This document shows, in pieces, positions 57,792 through 64,000 of a stretch of 64,000 nt of DNA. This DNA comes from Mesaphorura yosii (Eukaryota > Arthropoda > Collembola > Poduromorpha > Tullbergiidae). Under the pieces are notes generated by a model. The model saw nothing but the letters and a program-made list of their open reading frames with translations, was not told the DNA's origin and searched no databases. The stretch spans positions 32,613 through 96,612 of the forward strand of contig WIXG01000302.1 of assembly GCA_009869945.1 (NCBI GenBank), written 5' to 3'. A program made the position numbers and the translations under genes. Positions within the stretch are counted from its first letter, which is position 1. Each line of letters starts with the position of its first letter.

Positions 57792-59382
57792 TTTAAATGC
57801 TTTCTTTTAATTCAAAATTATATAAAACTACAAGCGTATTTGGAAATAAAATTAATTCCGTGCCAGTCATGAACTGAACGACTATTTTTCAGCCAGCTGT
57901 TTTGTTTCATCTCGCGAGCCGAGTTGTTTGGAAAGATGAGAGATTCAGAAGGAAAGTCCGGTCCTGGAAGAAAATCGATAGCGAGAGTCGGGACAACTTC
58001 CATTTCGTTCACTGAACTAGAAGGGCAAGGAAAGTTGTGTCCCATTCTATTGGCGATCCTGAATCGCTACATGGCTGTTGTGCGTGCCCATTTCGCCACA
58101 GCACACCCTTCATCCTTACCATTTTCTTGATTAATATGAAGACGACCATTGCGAATTATTGATGCATTCATTAGGGCAAACGGCAAAGTGACAAAACACT
58201 GCATTGATAAGATGTGGCTTCGCACATCAGAGTGCATGGATCGCAAGTGTCCCGCTTCGATTCTAATCAATTACGGTCTCATCTAGCACCTATTTATTTA
58301 AATCCTAATGTGATGTATTCTTTGAAAAAATGTTAATGGCTTCCTCGTTTTATTTATTGTCATCTATGAAATTCATCACACTTTCTTTGAATCTGGGTAG
58401 AGCAGAGCAGAACTTTATCGAGCGAAATAAAGCTTATCTGAACTTCGAAATTGTTCGAATCGACACCAGCGAATGCGAAAGTCCAGACGAGTACTGCACA
58501 TTTCTGTCCGGCTATGCATGCTTGCATACACAGAGACGTGATGAAATCCGAGTAGCGCCATGCTCTGTCTCTGCTGAGAATTCAATATGTTGGCGGTGAC
58601 GTGTGCTTGTAATAAATTAGAGCTGACATCTCTGTCTTCGTCAGTGTTGAAACACGACGACCATTTTCCAAGTCTTGCGAAATAGCTTCATCCCATCAGC
58701 CATAAGTCATTAGCATTCTTATCATCAGGCGTCAGGTTTCAGCGCATTCGACAAATAGCATAATGTTGACTATTTCAGACTGATCTGCATATTTATGTTT
58801 TTGATTGGCTGAAGCTAAAGTGTTAAATTCTACCGTGCCAATATCTAAACGTTTCCCAACACGGCACGCAAAATGACTGGAAATAATATTTTACGGAATT
58901 GTGGTCTTCGGATTTGTGGAATTCCCCGAAGCGAGAGATCGTATACTAAGATAAATAAAGACAAATGTCCTTCTGGTCTTGTGAAATGTGGACTGGCATT
59001 TCCCTATCGAGCTGTCACGCAGGCGGCGCCGCATTCTAGAATAAACAATTCATGCCCGCACTCTTGATCGAAGCGAAACTCATTTTGCTCATTGGTCTAG
59101 TCTTTTTGCGATTTACAAAACCATGTTTCTGTTATGTGCTTGCGCTCATCACGAGAAATTGCGTAATTTAGTTCGCAATAATACGAACAATGGCTTCGCA
59201 GCTTGTAAGATTGGCACCTAATTATTTATTACTATTTCCAAAGATTTCACAACTCAACCGAGGAAAGGAATTTGAAACATTCGAAGCCAACTGGAGTCCG
59301 ATCTTTCGTTCCAAACGGCCCTGAGTAGAAAAGCGTGAAATTAGACTTCGGTGATGAATAAGACGCCCAGCATTCTCGAGAA
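57792..59382. other. Intergenic, no gene recognised
   Basis: About 1.6 kb between two divergent genes. A short frame at 58330-58599 has a hydrophobic start and five Cys, but I found no promoter or splice support. Frames at 57924-58130 and 58873-59067 look like chance. Confidence 0.4.
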
Positions 59383-60750
59383 ATGAAGATATTTGGCAGG
59401 ATCCGTGAATTTTTCGCTGCTCAACTGCAAAAGCGCTCAAACGACTTGAAAATGGTGTCTCTGCTCGATTTATACTCACTCTACTTCAAACTCTTCCGTC
59501 GGCTGGGCGTATTCCCGTTCAACTTCGACTCGGACACGATGACCGTTTGGCGAGTCAAAACTCAGGGACAGCGAGCGCAGACCAGCTTCAATCTGGTCTT
59601 TCTCTGCTTTGTGTGTGCGTCCGAGGCGTACCTACTTGCGTACAATCATTACACCAAGTATCGATACGCAACGATGAAGAATGGTCATCTCATTCAGAGC
59701 CTCTGGTTCACCGGGGCGGTCGTGGCGCTCACAATCTTCTCGACAATCCTCTTCTACGCGAGTGACATAGCCAAGATGCTCACGACAAGTCTCAGGCTAG
59801 AGCAGTTTGTGTTTACTGGTAAGTTCTAGTAATTGGTCGATGTAAAGATGCTTTCGCGTCAAATTCTTAATGGAAAAATTAACTTAGAAATGTCACAAGC
59901 CGATGAGGCACCAAAGAAGAAGGCTCGCATCCACCTTTTCAAATTCCAACTGATTCTGTGCGGGTCGGCCGTCGTCTTTACTCCACTCGTTCTGATCCCA
60001 ATCAGTGTCTTTTTTCCACGCTTTCCTCCCTTTCTCAACTCGTTGTTTCTCAAATCCAAGGCGTTTGACTCGCCGACCGACCTCGATAAGTACCTGGAAG
60101 ACAGCCATCCGATCCTGCTCCAAATTCTGAATCAAGTCATTCGATGGGTGTTCCATGCACGGGAAGTCTACTTTGGACTCATGGCCTGGGCAATATTTGG
60201 TAGTTTCGACATGTTTCTGAACGCCACTTTCTCCATCATCGCGCGCACAATCGACTACACACAGACTGTGCTCGTGGGTGAAGACGGCACGTCGCTCCAG
60301 CGTCAGAATGCCTGCCTGAACCTCTACGCGGGCATCCGCGTCCATCTGACGAGCATCGAGTCGACGCTGGGCGCCCTGATTTTCCTGATGGAGCTACTCA
60401 ATCTCGTGCTCAACGCGCTGGTCATTTACGCGGCGCTCATGTCCTCTAATATCATGCTCTTCGTGTTCTTCACCTTCAATTCGTTCACCGTCACGCTTCG
60501 CATGTACGTCTTCTACTTGCCGATCGCAAGTGTGTACATCAAGTCAGTCATTTTCATGAAATCCACCGGCAAGTACGTCCGTAGGGACCGAGACGGCGCG
60601 GTGGTTGCCAGCAAGGCGCTGGCCATGAAACTCAGGACCGTGAAGCAAATCGTTTGCAAGCCGATGGGCCTGCATCGTATCACGCCGTCCTCCATCGCGG
60701 ACTACATTCTGGCCGTGCTGAGCTACATGGTCGTGGCAATTAAAACTTAA
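59383..60750 (+). CDS. Gustatory-receptor-like seven-helix membrane protein
   Basis: Two exons: about 59383-59818 and 59888-60750, giving 432 aa. Six to seven hydrophobic helices are visible (for example SFNLVFLCFVCASEAYLLAY, TGAVVALTIFSTILFYASDI, LILCGSAVVFTPLVLIPISV, LIFLMELLNLVLNALVIYAA). Both ends of the protein have the layout of the insect chemoreceptor superfamily: a short charged N-terminus before TM1, and a C-terminus with a long basic helix (ALAMKLRTVKQIVCKP) followed by SYMVVAIKT. The last motif sits where gustatory receptors have TYhhhhhQF. If correct, it is a ligand-gated cation channel of the 7TM GR type, used in taste or contact chemosensation. It could instead be a related orphan multi-helix family. 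AATAAA is near 60776. Confidence 0.6.
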
Positions 60751-61520
60751 CTTGAACTCCGATATTTTTTCAAAGGAATAAACTCAGCTAAGCTTAATTC
60801 GCATCGCCATGTTTGTAAATTGTGACATAACGAAAGAGCTGATGGATGAGTGATCACTGCATGGAGCTTGGCGGCGCGATATCATCATCCGAGTTGGTAA
60901 AATAGAAAAAGTAGCCACTCGAGACCGAATTACATCGTTGATGCGTACACACGCATGCAACCAGGACGTGGTTGCTGCTACGTGCGCGTACTCTACAGAA
61001 AGTGAAAACTTTCTGAAGAGTACAGAACTTGGCAGTAATGGCGATTGACGCGATCATGGCAAACCCGCATGGTCGCCACACACTGTCACTCACTCTCGAG
61101 TGCAGAACAGAATCATCAACCAAAAATGATGTCACCGAGTACATCAACTGTTTGCTGTTTGTTACAATCCCTCATTCGCGCAGTGTAATGCTCTATTTTT
61201 ATGCTAATTTTGACAATTGTACGGTGGAAACATTAGGGGACGTGGATTGTGGTAAAATAACCGATAATTGAAATGGGTTAGTTCAGGTAAGCAATCTTGC
61301 CTATGACTGAAATTAGACATCAAAAATATTAGTGATGTAACGGATTTAAGCTTTAAGTCGGGAAAAGCTGAAATCATGCAGTTTTGAGTACTGAAGTCGA
61401 TAAACAAATGCGAAATGCTTGAGTGGTTGCTCATTTTATATAAATACATCGTCGGCGCACCGGAACGGCAATTCAGGACTTTTTCGGTCAGACTATTGCA
61501 GAATTCTCCCCCTGCCCAAA
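60751..61520. promoter_or_regulatory. Intergenic region with promoter of the GH55 gene
   Basis: About 770 bp without coding signal. TATATAAA at 61437-61444 lies 77 bp upstream of the GH55 ATG and is a good TATA box. Confidence 0.55.
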
Positions 61521-64000
61521 ATGAAGAAACTGTTGTCTCTCATTTCGCTGTCCGCCACGGCATTGGCGATCTGTCACGCTGGGCTGACACGCAACGTAAG
61601 TAGCCCTTAAGTTCAATTTGAATGCTCCGTCCGTCGTTTCAATTTGTACAGCACAATGAGTCAAGTCCCAACTAACCTGTCCTTCATTTGTCTCAGGCCT
61701 CCGTCCCTCTCGCTGATGAGATGTGGATCAGCCAGATCGCTCACGGTCAATCCGCCTTCCATGCTAACCCCGGCAATTACCCAGTCTACCGCAATGTCAT
61801 GGACTTCGGCTGTGTGGGTGATGGAGTGGCCGACGACACAGCTTGCATCAACACTGCCATTTCTACCGGTGGTCGCTGTGGCCTGGGCTGTGGGTCATCT
61901 ACTCTGACTCCAGCCATTGTATACTTTCCCTCCGGTTCGTACCTTGTTTCCTCTCCGATCATCATGTACTACTTCACCCAGCTCATTGGCAACGCCAACG
62001 ACCCACCAACCCTCTACGCTGCACCCAACTTCCAGGGCATGGCCTTAATCGACGCCAACCCATACTACTCTGGCGATAACACGTGGTATGATCTAATCTA
62101 TTTCCTTCCTTGAAGTACTTCTTTTAGTATACACTTTCGACTGATATTAATTGGAATCCAATATGCCACTAGGTACATCAACCAAAATAATTTCTTCCGT
62201 CAAATCAGAAACTTCAACATCGACTTGACGAGAACGCCTTCAACCGAGGGCACGACCGCTATCCATTGGCAGGTCGCCCAAGCCACGTCGCTCTTCAAGC
62301 TCAACTTCCTCATGTCCAAGGATCCCGACACCAACCACCAGGGCATCTTTATCGAGAACGGCTCAGGTGGATTCATGTCAGACCTGACATTCGAGGGAGG
62401 AAAGAATTGCATGGTTGTCGGTAACCAACAATTCTTGTCAAGGAACATGGTCTTCAATGACTGTAAGACTGCCATCTTCATGATCTGGGTGAGCGCAAAA
62501 AGCAACTAAATGAAACCCTGAGATGATAAAATCAGCGAGACGAGATTAATTTTGACTTTGCTTTCTAGAACTGGCAATGGACATTCAAGAGCATGCAATT
62601 CAACCGGGTCGGAACAGCCATCGAAATGACGAACCCTCACGACGAACCGAATATTCAATCCAATATTGGCAGTGTACTGCTGATGGACTCAACATTGACC
62701 GACACTCAAGTCGGTGTCAAGACGAATGCCGCTAATGCGGCCCCAGACAACGATCACTCGGGCACACTTCTTCTGGACAACGTGCGCATGGTGAACGTAG
62801 GCACAATGGTGACAGACGAAAGTGGTGGCGCTATCCTTCCAGGAGGAAGTGGAACCGTTGCTCACTGGGGTCGCGGTTCTCTATACCAAGACAGGTCAGG
62901 GGAAGGCAGATTCAACCTTGGAAATCTGCCAGCTGTGCAGAAGAGTCCCAATTTACTCGACGGACAAGGCAACTTCTTCGAAAAGTCAAGACAACAGTAT
63001 GAAACTCTGGGAGTTGACCAATTTATTAACATCAAAGGTGAGAAAACATTATTGCAGATTCCAGGTGAACCTGACAAGCTAACCCAACAACATATTGTGT
63101 CGCAGATTATGGCGCATTCGGAAACGGTGTTGAGGACGACACAATCGCCATTCAATTGGCACTGAACGACAACGCTGGTGGCGGCAAGATCGTCTACTTC
63201 CCTCATGGCGCGTACGTCATCACGAACACCATCAACATTCACCCGGGAACGCGTATGATTGGTGAACTCTGGTCCGTACTCATGGCGTCTGGTCCCAACT
63301 TTGCCGATGCCAACAACCCTCGTCCCATGCTCCGCGTCGGACAGCCCAATTCAGTCGGTGATGTCGAAATCACAGACTTCATGTTCTCTACACGCGGCCA
63401 AGCACCTGGTGCCGTTCTAGTTGAATGGAACATTCGAGGCAATGCTCAAGGCTCCGCGGGAATGTGGGACTCGCACTTCCGCGTTGGCGGCTTCCAGGGT
63501 TCTCAACTCAAGTTCGAAGACTGTCCAAAGGGTTCCATCCTCCCCGACCGATGCTCCTGCGTGCACACTCTCCTTCATGTCACACCTTCGGGCTCCGGCA
63601 TCTTTGAGAACGTGTGGGCGTGGACTGCTGATCACGATCTTGACAATGGTGAGGCTCAATCTCAGATCACCATCTTCGCTGGACGTGGTGTCCTCGTCGA
63701 ATCGACCGAGGGTCCAGTGTGGTTGTACGGAACACAGTCAGAGCACAACATCTTCTACCAGTACCAAATATCCAACGCCAGAAACGTGTTCTTGACCATG
63801 ATCCAAGGAGAGACTCCCTATTGGCAGGCCAACCCCAAGGCACCACAGCCATTCACTCCCAGCGCCCAATACAAGGACCCAACCTACGCTCATTGCCCCG
63901 GTACCTCGCAGACGTGCGCGCTATCGTACGGTCTCCGTGTCCATGACTCAGCCAACGTGTACCTGTACGGAGCTGGGTTGTACAACTTCTTCAACGACTA
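61521..64000 (+). CDS. GH55 exo/endo-beta-1,3-glucanase, fungal-type (3' end outside window)
   Basis: Exons: 61521-61595 (signal peptide LLSLISLSATALAICHA), 61697-62085, 62173-62488, 62569-63037 and 63106 to beyond the right edge, at least 714 residues. Two right-handed beta-helix modules each open with the pectate-lyase-3-like signature: YRNVMDFGCVGDGVADDTAC and, in the second half, DYGAFGNGVEDDTIAIQ. Family segments include NNFFRQIRNFNIDLTRTP, VIFM-type helices, WLYGTQSEHNIFYQYQ and MIQGETPYWQANPKAPQPF, matching fungal glucan 1,3-beta-glucosidases. Such enzymes release glucose or laminaribiose from beta-1,3-glucan, as in fungal cell walls. The SEH segment is the likely region of the catalytic Glu; this is inferred from family memory. 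Four short GT-AG introns and a TATA box show it is integrated in the animal genome. Codons strongly favour C at third positions, unlike most neighbours. Confidence 0.9.

Noticed and set aside
58330-58599. Small Cys-containing frame with hydrophobic start
   Set aside because: No signal cleavage site, promoter or homology that I can support; kept only as a remark in the intergenic entry.
1-64000. CRISPR arrays, rRNA genes, bacterial operons
   Set aside because: None seen; introns, the tRNA type and gene families indicate nuclear animal DNA.

Overview
The window is nuclear DNA from a compact animal genome. Most genes have short GT-AG introns of about 60-100 bp, neighbouring genes are close together on both strands, and there are no operons. 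The gene set is metazoan: nicotinic-type ligand-gated channel, neuropeptide-type GPCR, SNAP29, CDK4/6, arrestin-domain adaptor, TMEM181. A gustatory-receptor-like seven-helix protein and a secreted DUF4803 protein point to an arthropod. A fungal-type GH55 beta-1,3-glucanase and a decayed microbial-type terpene synthase suggest a soil arthropod such as a springtail or mite. The species assignment is inference.

Layout. 1-2.4 kb: acidic, Pro/Gln-rich RNA-binding-type protein (minus, runs off the left edge). 4.1-5.2 kb: two unrecognised genes. 5.8-9 kb: CPSF4 (minus) and DRG2 (plus), divergent. 9.1-9.9 kb: terpene synthase relic. 10.4-14.6 kb: 14-exon DUF4803 secreted protein, with a broken partial paralogue at 15.3-15.6 kb. 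16.2-18.7 kb: GPCPD1. 20.7-22.3 kb: Cys-loop receptor subunit. 22.6-25.9 kb: SNAP29, METTL4 and a frameshifted SNAP29 pseudogene. 26.4 kb: tRNA-Ile. 27.1-30.2 kb: glutamine synthetase and an arrestin-domain protein. 30.3-30.8 kb: a non-autonomous DNA transposon. 31.9-33.4 kb: CDK4/6. 33.4-40.9 kb: about 7.4 kb without a recognisable gene. 40.9-43.5 kb: mitochondrial DnaJ (DNAJA3) and a one-lobe calmodulin-like protein. 44.8-45.9 kb: defensin-like peptide and a Merlin/ISXO2 transposase fragment. 46.6-49.1 kb: RNA polymerase I subunit A49 and a GPCR. 49.8-52.9 kb: CPVL-type serine carboxypeptidase and a small secreted CAP protein. 54.4-57.8 kb: PRKRIP1 and TMEM181. 59.4-60.8 kb: gustatory-receptor-like gene. 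61.5 kb to the right edge: GH55 glucanase.

Housekeeping genes (mRNA 3' processing, splicing, Pol I transcription, translation GTPase, mitochondrial chaperone, nitrogen metabolism) alternate with environment-facing genes: digestion or cell-wall hydrolysis (GH55, carboxypeptidase), secreted defence-type proteins (defensin-like, CAP) and chemosensation. They do not form one pathway. The most unusual items are the intron-bearing fungal-type GH55, the terpene synthase relic with an internal deletion, the defensin-like gene, the GR-like receptor, two consecutive GC-AG introns, the SNAP29 pseudogene and the transposon with a 9-bp target duplication. Exon limits were read by eye from splice signals and reading-frame continuity; exon sums divide by three for all complete gene models.
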